A DNA stretch of 64,000 nt from Candidatus Scatomonas merdigallinarum (GCA_018716305.1 DVKB01000032.1:124001-188000), one strand, 5' to 3'. Counted from the first letter of the stretch, positions 24,073 to 33,016 are shown. Numbers and translations: made by a program. Notes: generated by a model not told the origin, from the sequence alone.

Positions 24073-25710
24073 TCATGCCAGTCCCTGACCCGGATAAATA
24101 TAATGCCCGCATACAAAGGCATACCAGTACCAGGCAGTTACCCGCTCTCCCCGGGAATCCGTGGTATAGCTCAGGGAATCATAGATATACATATCATGCC
24201 GCCCGTCCCAGGCTTTCCTCTTTACCTCCCGCAGCTTCAGCAGGGGAGACGAGCCTGTCAAAAATTCCGGATACCAGCCCTGGGCTGCCAGTATTTCTTC
24301 TGCTTCCTCCGCGGACTGCCCCACATAAAGACCCCAGGCGCTGAGGCGCGGATCCTCTGTATTGATGCTGAGGCTGTTATAATCCGCCCTCGACTCAAGA
24401 CTCAGATAGGTAGCGCCATTTTCAAACTCTTTTTCATATTCCGGAAGGCAGGGACTTGGCGCCGCCTCCTGCAGTGCCAGTTCCTGTATCAGCTTTTCTG
24501 CCTTTTCCCGGACTTCTTCCGGGCTTTTTGCCATCAGATCATATTTTAATTCCCGGTGTTCTCCCTGGGTGCTTCCAATGCGCTCTTCCCTCTGCGCCCC
24601 GTTTTGCAGCGAAATGTTCCCCTGTGGGGCTGCCGTCCAGCGGGAAACGGAGAATTTTGCCACGGAACAGTTCAGCAGCAGGTGCGCTGACAGCAATGCC
24701 AGCAGCAATACCGCGGACAACACCCGGCCTTTTCCCCGTGTTCCGGCTGCCATCACATTTTGCATCCGCTGTTTAAAGCCTGCCGCCCCGTCGCTCAGCC
24801 CGGCGGTAAGCCGGCCGGCGCGGCATTGCCCTTCCGCGGTTTTCAGCAGCAGGTATCCGTAGTCAATCCGCTCCTTTGGATTCCGTTCTTTCATAATCAG
24901 CTCATCGCAGAGAAATTCAACGTCCTTCTCCGCTTCCCTCCGCATCCGGTATAATGCCGGATTAAACCACCCCGCCGTACCGGCTGCCAGGAGCAGCAAT
25001 TTATACCAGAGATCCTTTCTTCGGAAATGACCCAGCTCATGGCAGAAAATCATTTCCAGTTCTGCCTCTGTATATTCCCGGTCCGGAAGATACAGGCGCG
25101 GACGGAAGAGCCCCGCCAGCAGCGGCGTGTCCAGATACGCGCAGGCCTGGAGGACAGGCGCCTTTCCCGGACAGAAGGCTTCGCTTACTCTCTGGTAAAT
25201 CCGTTCCGCGGACTCACCGCTCATGCGGATCCTGCGGCGTTTCAGATCTTTCTGCAGACGAAGATATTCCCAAATCCGGAACCCCGCCGTCAGGCAAACC
25301 CCTGACAGCCAGATCCCCGCCAGGTTTTCCAGAATTTTTTTCGTGGAAACCCTTTGATATTCTGTCCTTGTCCCGGCAGTTTCCGCGTTCTCTGCCCCCT
25401 CTTTCCTGCCTTTCGAAATGGCGGCGCTGCTTTGGTCTGCGGATTCCGGTTCCGCCGCCGAAATCTTCTCCTCCCCGGACTGCTCCGTATTCCGGAAAAC
25501 CACCTGCTTCGGCAGCTTCCATTCCAGGGCCCCTGCCGCCGGCGGCAGCCTCACCGGAAGCAGCACCAGAAGGGAAACAGCCAGCCATATAACATATTTC
25601 CAGGCCGCTGTCCAGCGTTTGCCCCAGAGTTTTTCCGCGGCGAGAACAAGCCCTACTGCTCCCGCCGCCAGCAGATTTACTTTCAGAAACTGCAGAAAAA
25701 AGTCCGCCAC
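24073..25710 (-). CDS. BlaR1/MecR1-like M56 membrane metalloprotease sensor
   Basis: 545 aa. Four membrane segments are predicted: two near 10-55, one near 130-145 and one near 325-345. A cytoplasmic zinc protease domain lies between the third and fourth (CHELGHFRRKD, His224-Glu-Leu-Gly-His228, with a downstream EKDVEFLCDELI). The extracellular C-terminal part (350-545) is not a penicillin-binding domain like BlaR1 but a Tyr-rich domain of unknown ligand. In the family, ligand binding triggers the protease and removes the BlaI repressor. A BlaI gene lies 3.1 kb upstream, and both promoters carry matching operators. Confidence 0.88.
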   Translation of the reverse strand: MADFFLQFLKVNLLAAGAVGLVLAAEKLWGKRWTAAWKYVIWLAVSLLVLLPVRLPPAAGALEWKLPKQVVFRNTEQSGEEKISAAEPESADQSSAAISKGRKEGAENAETAGTRTEYQRVSTKKILENLAGIWLSGVCLTAGFRIWEYLRLQKDLKRRRIRMSGESAERIYQRVSEAFCPGKAPVLQACAYLDTPLLAGLFRPRLYLPDREYTEAELEMIFCHELGHFRRKDLWYKLLLLAAGTAGWFNPALYRMRREAEKDVEFLCDELIMKERNPKERIDYGYLLLKTAEGQCRAGRLTAGLSDGAAGFKQRMQNVMAAGTRGKGRVLSAVLLLALLSAHLLLNCSVAKFSVSRWTAAPQGNISLQNGAQREERIGSTQGEHRELKYDLMAKSPEEVREKAEKLIQELALQEAAPSPCLPEYEKEFENGATYLSLESRADYNSLSINTEDPRLSAWGLYVGQSAEEAEEILAAQGWYPEFLTGSSPLLKLREVKRKAWDGRHDMYIYDSLSYTTDSRGERVTAWYWYAFVCGHYIYPGQGLA

Positions 25711-25748
25711 AGATCCACCTCCTGCTTCCCGTCAGGTCTTCTGCCATT

Positions 25749-25777
25749 ATTCTACATATGTAGAAATATTTTGTCAA
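25749..25777 (-). promoter_or_regulatory. promoter of the M56 sensor gene with BlaI-type operator
   Basis: -35 TTGACA (25772-25777, overlapping the lon stop codon), 17-base spacer, -10 TAGAAT (25749-25754). The perfect palindrome TTCTACATATGTAGAA (25750-25765) covers the spacer and the -10. Its TACA...TGTA halves match known BlaI/MecI operators. Confidence 0.85.
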
Positions 25778-28161
25778 GCAAAAGCGCGGCTGCTCCCTTT
25801 CTGCTGTTTCAGAAAAGCGTGTTCCATTCTGGGAAGTTCCACTCCTATGGTCTCCCGCAGCACATCCTCCACGGTATCCACCGGCAGAATCTCCAGCTCC
25901 GCTTTCAGTTCTTCCGGTATTTCCCTGAGATCCTCCCTGTTTTCTCCCGGGATCAGCACTTTGGTGATACCTGCCCGCCGGGCTCCCAGCAGCTTCTCCT
26001 TCAGCCCTCCGATGGGCAGCACCGCCCCCCTCAGAGTAATTTCTCCGGTCATAGCCAGATGAGGATCCACTTTTCTGCCGGTAAACAGGGAAGCCAGGGC
26101 TGTGAAAAGCGCGATGCCGGCAGACGGCCCGTCCTTGGACACCGCTCCGGAAGGTACATGAATATGAATATCCCGCTCCTTCAGATTCAGGGTATCCATG
26201 GGCAGCCGGGACTTCAGAAGACTTAAGGCAATACGGGCGGACTCCTGCATTATGTCTCCCAGCTGGCCGGTGAGGTTCACCTGTCCGCTGCCGGGCATGT
26301 CCGTAGCTTCAATAAAAAGGATTTCACCGCCAACCGGCGTCCAAGCCAGCCCTGTTACCACCCCCGGAGGATTATCTTCCTGGGCTCTGTCATGTCTGGA
26401 AATCCGCCGTCCCAGAAGGTCTTCCAGGTCTTCCGCCCGGATGGGATCCGGCTGCTCCTGGCCCTCCAGGACGATTTTTTCTGAAATCTTCCGCGCCGCA
26501 GCTGCCAGCTGCTTCTTCAGCCCCCGAACCCCAGCTTCCATGGTGTAATCACAGATGATCTTTTTCAGCGCGTCCTCCTCCACCTGGAACTGTTCCGGGG
26601 AAAGTCCGTGTTCCTCCCGGACTTCCGGAATCAGATGTTCCCCGGCAATGTGGTATTTTTCTCTCTCCGTATAACCGGAAATCTGAATCACCTCCATCCG
26701 GTCCAGAAGGGGGCCGGGAATGGTGTCCAGGGTATTGGCTGTGGCGATAAAGAAGACATCCGACAAGTCGTAGGGCAGATCCAGATAATGATCCGTAAAG
26801 GTGCTGTTCTGCTCCGGATCCAGCACTTCCAGCAGAGCGCTGGCAGGATCGCCGCTGTAGCCTCCCGCCGTCAGCTTATCCACTTCATCCAGCACCATCA
26901 CCGGATTGGAAACCCCGGCGGTCTTAATGCCGCGGAGAATCCGGCCGGGCATTGCCCCCACATAGGTTCTGCGGTGTCCCCGGATTTCCGCCTCGTCCCG
27001 GATGCCTCCCAGGCTCAGGCGGATATACTTTCTGCCCAGGGCCCGGGCAATACTTTTGCCCAGACTGGTCTTGCCGGTTCCGGGCGGCCCCGCCAGCAGC
27101 AGGATGGATCCTCTGCTTCCCTTTTTCAGCTGCAGCACCGCCAGATACTGGAGAATTCTCTCTTTGACCTTTTCCAGTCCGTAGTGATCCTGCTCCAGAA
27201 TCTCCCGGGCCTCTTTCAGATTTACAGAAACATCCTCCTGCTTTTCCCAGGGAAGTTCCAGACAGAAATCCAGATAATTGCGGATCACACTTTCCTCCGC
27301 GCTGCCCTGCCCCAGGGACTCCAGACGGTCCGCCTCCTCCAGCAGTTCCTCCCGGATGTCCTCCGGCATAGGTTTCTCCCGGAGCCTCTCCCGGTAATCC
27401 TTTTTCTCTTTTCTCCTGCTTCCTCCGTCCTCTCCCTGCTCCTTCAGCTCCTCCTGAATAGACTTCAGCTGCTCCCGCAGCACCTGGTTGCGGTAGAAGC
27501 GATTGGCTTTATCTGTCATTTTTTCATTGAGTTCCATGCTCAGCTGCACAGACTCCTTCTGCTTCAGCAGATCGTCCATAAACAGAAGACTTCTTTCCTT
27601 CAGGGAGTCCGCTTTCAGATATTCATACTTCCTTTCTCCGGAAATATGCAGGTAGCGGCTCATGTAGGCAATCAGGGTGTTGATATCCTGAAAATTCTCT
27701 AAGATTTTTACATACTGCTCCCCGTTGCGGAAATTTTCACTGATCTCACGGATAATCTCCCGGTAATAGTCCAGGATTTCCTCCCGGCTCCTGCTGTCCA
27801 GATCCTCCAGTTCCGGATACGCTCTGCAGTCCGCGTAAAACACCCCCTCTCGAAGCCGGACGCCTGATACCGCCGCCCGGTCCAGAAATTTCGCGTGCAG
27901 AAAGGTTCCCTTTTCATTTTTCTGCAGTTCCTGCGCCGTAAAAAGAACTCCCAGCCGGTGAAAATCTTCTTCAGACAGTTTCTCCTGCCGGTAATTCTGC
28001 TTCAGAGGAAGGGCCAGCACCCGGGCTTTTGGCTGCTCCAAAAGCCGCTCCAGTCCCTCTGTCAGTTCCGTCAGGGGCATCACTGCCTCAATGCCCGGCA
28101 GCAGCACGGAATCCGCCACCGGAAGTACAGGCATCTCCTGTTGTTTCGCTGTATATTCCAT
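25774..28161 (-). CDS. lon: ATP-dependent protease Lon (LonA type)
   Basis: 795 aa. An N-terminal substrate domain (1-200) is followed by a coiled-coil region, the AAA+ module (Walker A GPPGTGKTS near 360; Walker B VMVLDEVDK) and the protease domain with catalytic Ser680 (KDGPSAGI) and Lys721 (GGLKEK). It degrades misfolded and regulatory proteins in the cytoplasm. Its position between a TetR gene and an M56 gene is unusual. The TetR palindrome just upstream of the ribosome site suggests TetR control; the downstream M56 promoter overlaps its stop codon. Confidence 0.96.
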   Translation of the reverse strand: MEYTAKQQEMPVLPVADSVLLPGIEAVMPLTELTEGLERLLEQPKARVLALPLKQNYRQEKLSEEDFHRLGVLFTAQELQKNEKGTFLHAKFLDRAAVSGVRLREGVFYADCRAYPELEDLDSRSREEILDYYREIIREISENFRNGEQYVKILENFQDINTLIAYMSRYLHISGERKYEYLKADSLKERSLLFMDDLLKQKESVQLSMELNEKMTDKANRFYRNQVLREQLKSIQEELKEQGEDGGSRRKEKKDYRERLREKPMPEDIREELLEEADRLESLGQGSAEESVIRNYLDFCLELPWEKQEDVSVNLKEAREILEQDHYGLEKVKERILQYLAVLQLKKGSRGSILLLAGPPGTGKTSLGKSIARALGRKYIRLSLGGIRDEAEIRGHRRTYVGAMPGRILRGIKTAGVSNPVMVLDEVDKLTAGGYSGDPASALLEVLDPEQNSTFTDHYLDLPYDLSDVFFIATANTLDTIPGPLLDRMEVIQISGYTEREKYHIAGEHLIPEVREEHGLSPEQFQVEEDALKKIICDYTMEAGVRGLKKQLAAAARKISEKIVLEGQEQPDPIRAEDLEDLLGRRISRHDRAQEDNPPGVVTGLAWTPVGGEILFIEATDMPGSGQVNLTGQLGDIMQESARIALSLLKSRLPMDTLNLKERDIHIHVPSGAVSKDGPSAGIALFTALASLFTGRKVDPHLAMTGEITLRGAVLPIGGLKEKLLGARRAGITKVLIPGENREDLREIPEELKAELEILPVDTVEDVLRETIGVELPRMEHAFLKQQKGSSRAFA

Positions 28162-28182
28162 TCCCTGTGTCTCTCCTTTCTA

Positions 28183-28200
28183 TAAACGAATATTCGTTTA
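28183..28200 (-). promoter_or_regulatory. TetR-type operator upstream of lon
   Basis: Perfect 18-bp palindrome TAAACGAATATTCGTTTA, directly upstream of the lon ribosome site. A related 15/18 match lies upstream of tetR at 28849-28866. Confidence 0.75.
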
Positions 28201-28210
28201 ATTACAGTTT

Positions 28211-28250
28211 CAAAAAAACGAGGGACTCTGCCCCCAGGGGCCGGGATCCC
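28211..28250 (-). terminator. terminator of tetR
   Basis: Minus strand: GGGA/TCCC and GCCCC/GGGGC pairs followed by seven T. It separates tetR from lon, so lon needs its own promoter. Confidence 0.7.
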
Positions 28251-28262
28251 CCCGCCTGTTTC

Positions 28263-28826
28263 TCAGTACAGGATCGCTCTCTGAACCAGCTGGATGAGCT
28301 CGTCCAGCAGCTGTGATTTCTCAGAACTTTTCAGTTTCTGGTCAAAAACAATGGCCTTTACCGGGTAAAAAATCAGGGCCTCCAGACTCTGGGCGCTGTA
28401 GTTCCGAATCACATGTTCCTGTTTCAGCTCCTCCAGCAGACAGCCCACGCTGCCGATGCTTTTGCGGCAGGCACATTTGCTGGACAGGGCCCTGCAGTTT
28501 CCAAACTGCTCCATAAAGCTGCTGATATCCTCGTTCTCCGTCATATAACGGTAAAAACTGCGCATGAGAGTCTCGATCACCTGGGATCCGCACATATCCG
28601 TCTCTACCTGGCCCATCATGTAGTCAAAGACATGCTCTGAATATTCCATATAAATGCACTGGAGCATATCTTCCTTGCTGTCAAAATATGTATAGACCGT
28701 AGCAGGGGAAACCTCCGCCTTTCTGGCAATTTTAGAGATAGAGGTTCCGCTCCATCCCTCTTCCAGCATCAGGCTGGCCACGGCTTCCTTGATCCGCTGC
28801 GCCTTCTCATCGTCTTTTCTTCTCAT
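28263..28826 (-). CDS. TetR/AcrR-family transcriptional regulator
   Basis: 187 aa from the ATG after AGGTG. The helix-turn-helix is ISKIARKAEVSPATVYTYFDSKEDML (shown in parts: ISKIARKAEVSPATVY and YFDSKEDML). The C-terminal ligand domain contains a Cys cluster (CRALSSKCACRKS near 120-130) that could sense redox or metal. It starts just after the BlaI stop codon. Palindromes related to each other lie at its own promoter end and upstream of lon, so it probably represses itself and lon. Confidence 0.88.
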   Translation of the reverse strand: MRRKDDEKAQRIKEAVASLMLEEGWSGTSISKIARKAEVSPATVYTYFDSKEDMLQCIYMEYSEHVFDYMMGQVETDMCGSQVIETLMRSFYRYMTENEDISSFMEQFGNCRALSSKCACRKSIGSVGCLLEELKQEHVIRNYSAQSLEALIFYPVKAIVFDQKLKSSEKSQLLDELIQLVQRAILY

Positions 28827-28848
28827 CCTGCACCTCGTACTTTTATAA

Positions 28849-28866
28849 TAAACGATCATTCATTTA
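28849..28866 (-). promoter_or_regulatory. second TetR-type operator, upstream of tetR
   Basis: TAAACGATCATTCATTTA matches the lon operator at 15 of 18 positions. It overlaps the blaI stop codon and lies upstream of the tetR start. Confidence 0.55.
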
Positions 28867-29258
28867 TTGTCAACCGCCTTTTGATCCAGGTTTTTTAAAA
28901 AATTTTCCATCTCCTGCAGTTTCCCCCGGTCAAATCCCTCTCCCCGGTACAGAGAAGCCACAAAATCTTTCAGAGAATTCCCATACAGTTTTTCCAGCAC
29001 CCGACGGCTTTCCTGATGCTGATATTCTTCCTTGGAGATCAGCGGGTTGTAGAGATTGGTTCTTCCCTCCTTGGTAACACGCACAAATTTTTTCTTCTCC
29101 AGTCTGGTCAGCATAGACAGCACCGTGGTAAGCGCCAGATTTTTACTGCGGTTGATGTACCGCTCCACCTCCAGCCTGGTCATGTCCGGGTGTCCCTCCC
29201 ACAGCGCCATCATTACCTCCAGCTCCGAATCCGGAAGTCTAGGAAATCGTCTCTTCAT
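28860..29258 (-). CDS. BlaI/MecI-family transcriptional repressor
   Basis: 132 aa. A winged helix (LPDSELEVMMALWEGHPDM, then LALTTVLSMLTRLEKKKFV and the wing VTKEGRTNLYNPLIS) is followed by a C-terminal dimerisation region (about 80-130) where the family is cut by the M56 partner protease. CTACGTTTGTAG lies at its promoter start and a better copy at the M56 promoter. tetR follows directly. No beta-lactamase or PBP gene is linked, so the signal need not be a beta-lactam. Confidence 0.92.
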   Translation of the reverse strand: MKRRFPRLPDSELEVMMALWEGHPDMTRLEVERYINRSKNLALTTVLSMLTRLEKKKFVRVTKEGRTNLYNPLISKEEYQHQESRRVLEKLYGNSLKDFVASLYRGEGFDRGKLQEMENFLKNLDQKAVDNK

Positions 29259-29275
29259 GCTCCGCCCTCACTTTT

Positions 29276-29329
29276 CTACGTTTGTAGCAATTATAGTTTC
29301 ATTGTACTCATGGAAAAAGATTCTGTCAA
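29276..29329 (-). promoter_or_regulatory. promoter and operator of blaI
   Basis: -35 TTGACA (29324-29329), 17-base spacer, -10 TACAAT (29301-29306), with a TATAAT 13 bases further on. The operator CTACGTTTGTAG (29276-29287) lies near the start site and resembles the M56 operator. Confidence 0.75.
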
Positions 29330-29380
29330 GCAAATAAAATAGGCTGAACGGTTCAATCCCATGCGTGTCCTTTCACGTAC

Positions 29381-29408
29381 TTGCTTTCATTTTCATATAC
29401 AGTATAAT
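29381..29408 (+). promoter_or_regulatory. probable promoter of the esterase gene
   Basis: TTGCTT (29381-29386), 16-base spacer, TATAAT (29403-29408). The leader to 29527 shows no clear structure. Confidence 0.5.
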
Positions 29409-29527
29409 ATGTATGATGACACAAGCGGCAAAGGGCGGTGCGGACTGCCCAGGCAGACATGGTTTTATGGGGCGCGAAACACCGAAAGGCAGCCATTTGT
29501 CACAGAAAGCCCTAAGAGGAGAAAAAA

Positions 29528-30208
29528 ATGATTTCCTTTACAATAGAACAAAAAAGAATCGATGTGTTTCCAGGCGCAAGGCCGAATACCCCGGCAATTT
29601 ATCTGAACACCTACGGTCAGGAGGGGAAACAGGTTTTTCAGTACATGCGGGAAACCGGCTGTCCGGATTTTTCGCTGGTCGCGGTCAGCAATCTGGAATG
29701 GGAGCACGATATGGCACCCTGGGACATTCCGCCTATCCGGGGCAAAGATGCGCCCTGTACCGGCGGAGCCGATGGTTACCTGAAACTTCTTCTAAATCAA
29801 ATTCTGCCGAAGGCGGAAAAAGCATTGCCGGGTATCCCTTCCTGGCGGGGAATCGCCGGATACTCCCTGGCCGGACTGTTTGCAGTGTATTCGATTTATC
29901 AAACGGATGTCTTTTCACGTACTGCCAGTATATCCGGTTCCCTGTGGTTTCCTGGAATCAAAGAGTACATCGTTTCCCATATGCCTCAGAAAAAGCCTGC
30001 CTGTATGTACTTTTCGCTGGGCGACCGGGAATGTCATACCCGAAACAAATTTCTGAAATGTGTTCAGCAGAACACAGAAGCCCTGGAGTCCTTCTATCGC
30101 CAACAGGGAATCGACACAATCTTCCGGTTAAATCCCGGCAATCACTTCCGGGACGGCGTGCTTCGGACAGCGGCAGGCCTTCAGTGGATCCTGGAACAAA
30201 GAACGTAA
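29528..30208 (+). CDS. alpha/beta-hydrolase of the esterase D/IroE-like group
   Basis: 226 aa after GAGGAG. The nucleophile elbow is GYSLAGLFA; the acid is likely in LGDRECHT, and the His in NPGNHFRDG. Together with FSLVAVSNLEWEHDM this fits the predicted-esterase family that includes siderophore esterases and acyl-CoA/glutathione thioesterases. There is no signal peptide, so it acts in the cytoplasm. No siderophore genes are nearby; the substrate is unknown. Confidence 0.78.
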   Translation: MISFTIEQKRIDVFPGARPNTPAIYLNTYGQEGKQVFQYMRETGCPDFSLVAVSNLEWEHDMAPWDIPPIRGKDAPCTGGADGYLKLLLNQILPKAEKALPGIPSWRGIAGYSLAGLFAVYSIYQTDVFSRTASISGSLWFPGIKEYIVSHMPQKKPACMYFSLGDRECHTRNKFLKCVQQNTEALESFYRQQGIDTIFRLNPGNHFRDGVLRTAAGLQWILEQRT

Positions 30209-30210
30209 AA

Positions 30211-30250
30211 AGCCGGGGTCAGAATCGCTCATATTCTGACCCCGGCGAAA
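30211..30250 (-). terminator. long GC-rich terminator
   Basis: Perfect 14-bp stem GCCGGGGTCAGAAT/ATTCTGACCCCGGC around 7 bases (30212-30246). TTTTT follows on the minus strand, so it mainly ends the reductase transcript; the esterase transcript may end here too. Confidence 0.88.
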
Positions 30251-30287
30251 TCTGTCTCTATCTGTTTTTCAGAGACCGACTCATTTC

Positions 30288-32870
30288 TCAGCAGGTGGCG
30301 CCTCCCACCAGATGCTTCTGCGCCTTGATATTTTCTTCTTTTCTCTCCAGCAGATCGTTGGACAGGAGCTGCTCCTGCACATTCTCAAATCCCAGTCTGG
30401 CAATGGTATCAGAGAAACGCTCTCCGGTAATGCCCTGTTCCCGGAACAGGAGAATGGCCTTCTCCACTACCGCCAGCACTTCCTGTTTGTCGGTAAAGAT
30501 CTTGTCCAGATAACGGCCCTGGGCTACATGCTTGCCCCAGCGTCCGCCGATGTAGATCCGGTAGCCGCTTGTGTAGGAATCCACCGCGTGGAAGGGGCAT
30601 TTGCCCACGCAGCGCCCGCAGTGGTTGCACTTTTCAGGATCAATGAGAACTTTTCCGTCCGCCACCTGGGGCACATGGATGGGACAGTTCTCCACAATCT
30701 GGCACTTCTTGCATCCACGGCATTTTTCCAGATTGACCTCCGGCACCTTCTGGCCGATGATGCCCAGGTCGTTCAGATCCGGCTTCACGCAGTTGTTGGG
30801 GCAGCCGCCCACGGCGATTTTAAACTTGTGGGGCAGCTTCACTTCCCGGTAGCCTTTATAGAAAAGCTGATGGATCTCTTCGGACAGCTCAAAGGTATCA
30901 ATCAGGCCGTACTGGCAGGTAGTTCCCTTGCAGGATACCACAGGACGAACCTTGGAGCCGGTGCCGCCGGTCTCCATGCCGGCGTCCTTCATGAAAGCCA
31001 GGAAATCTTCGATCTTGTCATAGGGGATCTTCTGGATCTCCATGGTCAGACGGGTGGTCATCGTCACTTCCCCGCTGCCGAACCTTCTGGCCGCCTCCGT
31101 GATAACTGCCATCTCATCCGCCGTCACCTTTCCGTTGCGGGTGATGACACGGGCATTGAAGCAGTCCGGAGTGTTTTTGTCCCGCAGGAATCCCAGGCCC
31201 TTCAGCCGGGTGATCTCCTCGGGGGACACCGCGGACTTTACACCCTTTACTTTTACATCGTTAAAGAAAGTGGCTCCCTCCAGCACCTTGGTATTGGTGT
31301 AGCCCAGGGCTTTCAGACGGTTCTGCAGGAAATATCCTCTCTTGCCCTTCAGGCATACCAGCAGCAGTTTTTCATCCTTTCCCAGACCTTCCACCGGTCC
31401 GTCCACCTTCTCCAGCTGCACATGGGTGGCTCCCGGGATCTGCGGCGCGGGAGCCACATCGATGATCCGGTAATCTTCCGCTGCTCCCGCCGCGTACTCC
31501 GCGGGGGTCATGCTGTCCATAACGCCGTTTATTTTATTTTCCAGAATGTACACAGCCTGCACAAAGGGATGGATGGCCGTGGAGAAAGGCGGGGCGTAGG
31601 CGAAGTCCATAGCCTCGAAATCCTCCAGCACAGCTCCCATGGAAATGCCGGCAACGGCAATATCCACCATTTTGTCCACGGCTCCCGGTCCGAACACCTG
31701 GATTCCCAGAAGTTTGTGCGTCTTTTTATCCGCGATAAGTTTGGTGGCAAAAGAGGCGGCTCCCGGGTAGTAATGGGCCTTGTCATCGGTGACAGCCAGG
31801 GCGGTCTCCACCTCATAGCCTGCTTCTCTGGCGGCAGCCTCGGTCAGGCCTGTGCGTCCGCAGTTCAGACCCGGCAGCTTTACCACGCCGGTTCCAAGAA
31901 CACCGGGATAGGATTTCTGCTCTCCTGCCAGTACCTGCGCCAGCATCCGCCCCTCCAGGTTAGCGCTGGAGCCCATGGGGGACCACTGGGGTTTGCCGGT
32001 GACGCGGTTGGTGACCATGACGCAGTCGCCCACAGCGTAGACATCTTCCAGATTGGTCTTCATCTGCCGATCCACCACCAGGGCGCCTTTTACCATCTCC
32101 AGGCCGCTGTCAGCAAGCCAGGCGGTGTTGGGGCGCACGCCTACGGACATCACTGCCAGATCCGCCGGGAAGGTTCCTGCGCTGGAGCGCACCGCCGTTA
32201 CCCGGGAATCTCCCAGAAGGGCTTCTACTTTGACCCCGGTAATGACCCGGATCCCCTGTTTCTGCAGATGTTTCTTGGCGTAAGCCGCCATCTCCGGATC
32301 CAGAACTCCGGGAACAATCTGGGGCGCCGCGTCCAGCACCGTCACATCCAGGCCCTGCTCCTTCAGATTTTCCGCCGTCTCCAGGCCGATAAAGCCGCCG
32401 CCTACCACTACAGCCTTTTTCGCCTCGGCGTCCTTCAGATAATTTCTCATAAAAATGGCGTCGTCCGGTGTCCTCAGCTTAAACACGCCCTGAAGATGGA
32501 TGCCTTCCATTTCCGGCATAATGGAGGACGCGCCGGCGGCGATGATCAGCTTGTCATAGGCCTCCTCCGTCACTTCCCCGTCCTCCAGGTTTCTCACTTC
32601 CACTTTCTTTTCAGCGGCTTTCAGTCCCACCGCCTCCCGGCCGGTCCGCACCTGCACCCCTGTAAGAGCCGCATATTTCTCCGGGGTATTCACGATCAGC
32701 TGATCCCGGGACTCAATGAGACCGCCTACATAATAAGGAAGACCGCAGCCCGCGTAAGAGATATCCCTGTCCCTGGTCAGGATGGTAATATCCAGGCTTC
32801 TGTCCTCCCGTTTCAGTTTGGCCGCGGCCTTGGTTCCCGCCGCTACGCCGCCGATGATCAATACCTTCAT
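30288..32870 (-). CDS. fused CoA-disulfide-reductase-like / rhodanese / sulfite-reductase-ferredoxin protein
   Basis: 860 aa in one frame. Residues 1-445 are an FAD/NAD(P) pyridine-nucleotide disulfide oxidoreductase (IIGGVAAGTKAAAKL) with the single-Cys site SYAGCGLPYY of CoA-disulfide reductases. About 460-545 is a rhodanese-like domain; its expected active Cys lies in LLLVCLKGKRGYF. About 550-700 is a nitrite/sulfite reductase domain with siroheme/4Fe4S ligands C647, C652, C690 and C694 (CKGTTC, GGCPNNCVKP). Two 4Fe4S ferredoxin motifs follow (C717-C729; C748-C758). It probably channels electrons from NAD(P)H to a sulfur or nitrogen oxyanion in the cytoplasm. A LysR gene is divergent. Confidence 0.88.
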   Translation of the reverse strand: MKVLIIGGVAAGTKAAAKLKREDRSLDITILTRDRDISYAGCGLPYYVGGLIESRDQLIVNTPEKYAALTGVQVRTGREAVGLKAAEKKVEVRNLEDGEVTEEAYDKLIIAAGASSIMPEMEGIHLQGVFKLRTPDDAIFMRNYLKDAEAKKAVVVGGGFIGLETAENLKEQGLDVTVLDAAPQIVPGVLDPEMAAYAKKHLQKQGIRVITGVKVEALLGDSRVTAVRSSAGTFPADLAVMSVGVRPNTAWLADSGLEMVKGALVVDRQMKTNLEDVYAVGDCVMVTNRVTGKPQWSPMGSSANLEGRMLAQVLAGEQKSYPGVLGTGVVKLPGLNCGRTGLTEAAAREAGYEVETALAVTDDKAHYYPGAASFATKLIADKKTHKLLGIQVFGPGAVDKMVDIAVAGISMGAVLEDFEAMDFAYAPPFSTAIHPFVQAVYILENKINGVMDSMTPAEYAAGAAEDYRIIDVAPAPQIPGATHVQLEKVDGPVEGLGKDEKLLLVCLKGKRGYFLQNRLKALGYTNTKVLEGATFFNDVKVKGVKSAVSPEEITRLKGLGFLRDKNTPDCFNARVITRNGKVTADEMAVITEAARRFGSGEVTMTTRLTMEIQKIPYDKIEDFLAFMKDAGMETGGTGSKVRPVVSCKGTTCQYGLIDTFELSEEIHQLFYKGYREVKLPHKFKIAVGGCPNNCVKPDLNDLGIIGQKVPEVNLEKCRGCKKCQIVENCPIHVPQVADGKVLIDPEKCNHCGRCVGKCPFHAVDSYTSGYRIYIGGRWGKHVAQGRYLDKIFTDKQEVLAVVEKAILLFREQGITGERFSDTIARLGFENVQEQLLSNDLLERKEENIKAQKHLVGGATC

Positions 32871-32942
32871 CCTTCATTTCCTCCGTTTTCTGAATCCATG
32901 CCCATGTGCTCTCTGTTGCTCTTATGGAACTTTCTGTTCCGG

Positions 32943-33005
32943 ATTCTGGTTTTATTTTACACCAGAATAATAATAATGTAAAATTATGATTCTTTATGTT
33001 ATAAT
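32943..33005 (+). promoter_or_regulatory. divergent control region of reductase and lysR
   Basis: An ATTCTGGT/ACCAGAAT inverted repeat (32943-32968) lies upstream of the reductase. TGTAAA (32977-32982), 17 bases and TATAAT (33000-33005) form a plausible lysR promoter. The stretch is very AT-rich. LysR proteins bind such T-N11-A dyads. Confidence 0.5.
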
Positions 33006-33016
33006 AAATTAATTTA

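Noticed and set aside
24073-29258. Beta-lactam resistance locus
   Set aside because: BlaI and M56 are present, but there is no beta-lactamase or PBP gene and no penicillin-binding sensor domain.
30312-32981. Very long open frame antisense to the fused reductase (about 890 codons)
   Set aside because: Codon-bias shadow of the GC-rich real gene; no ribosome site, no protein-like motifs.
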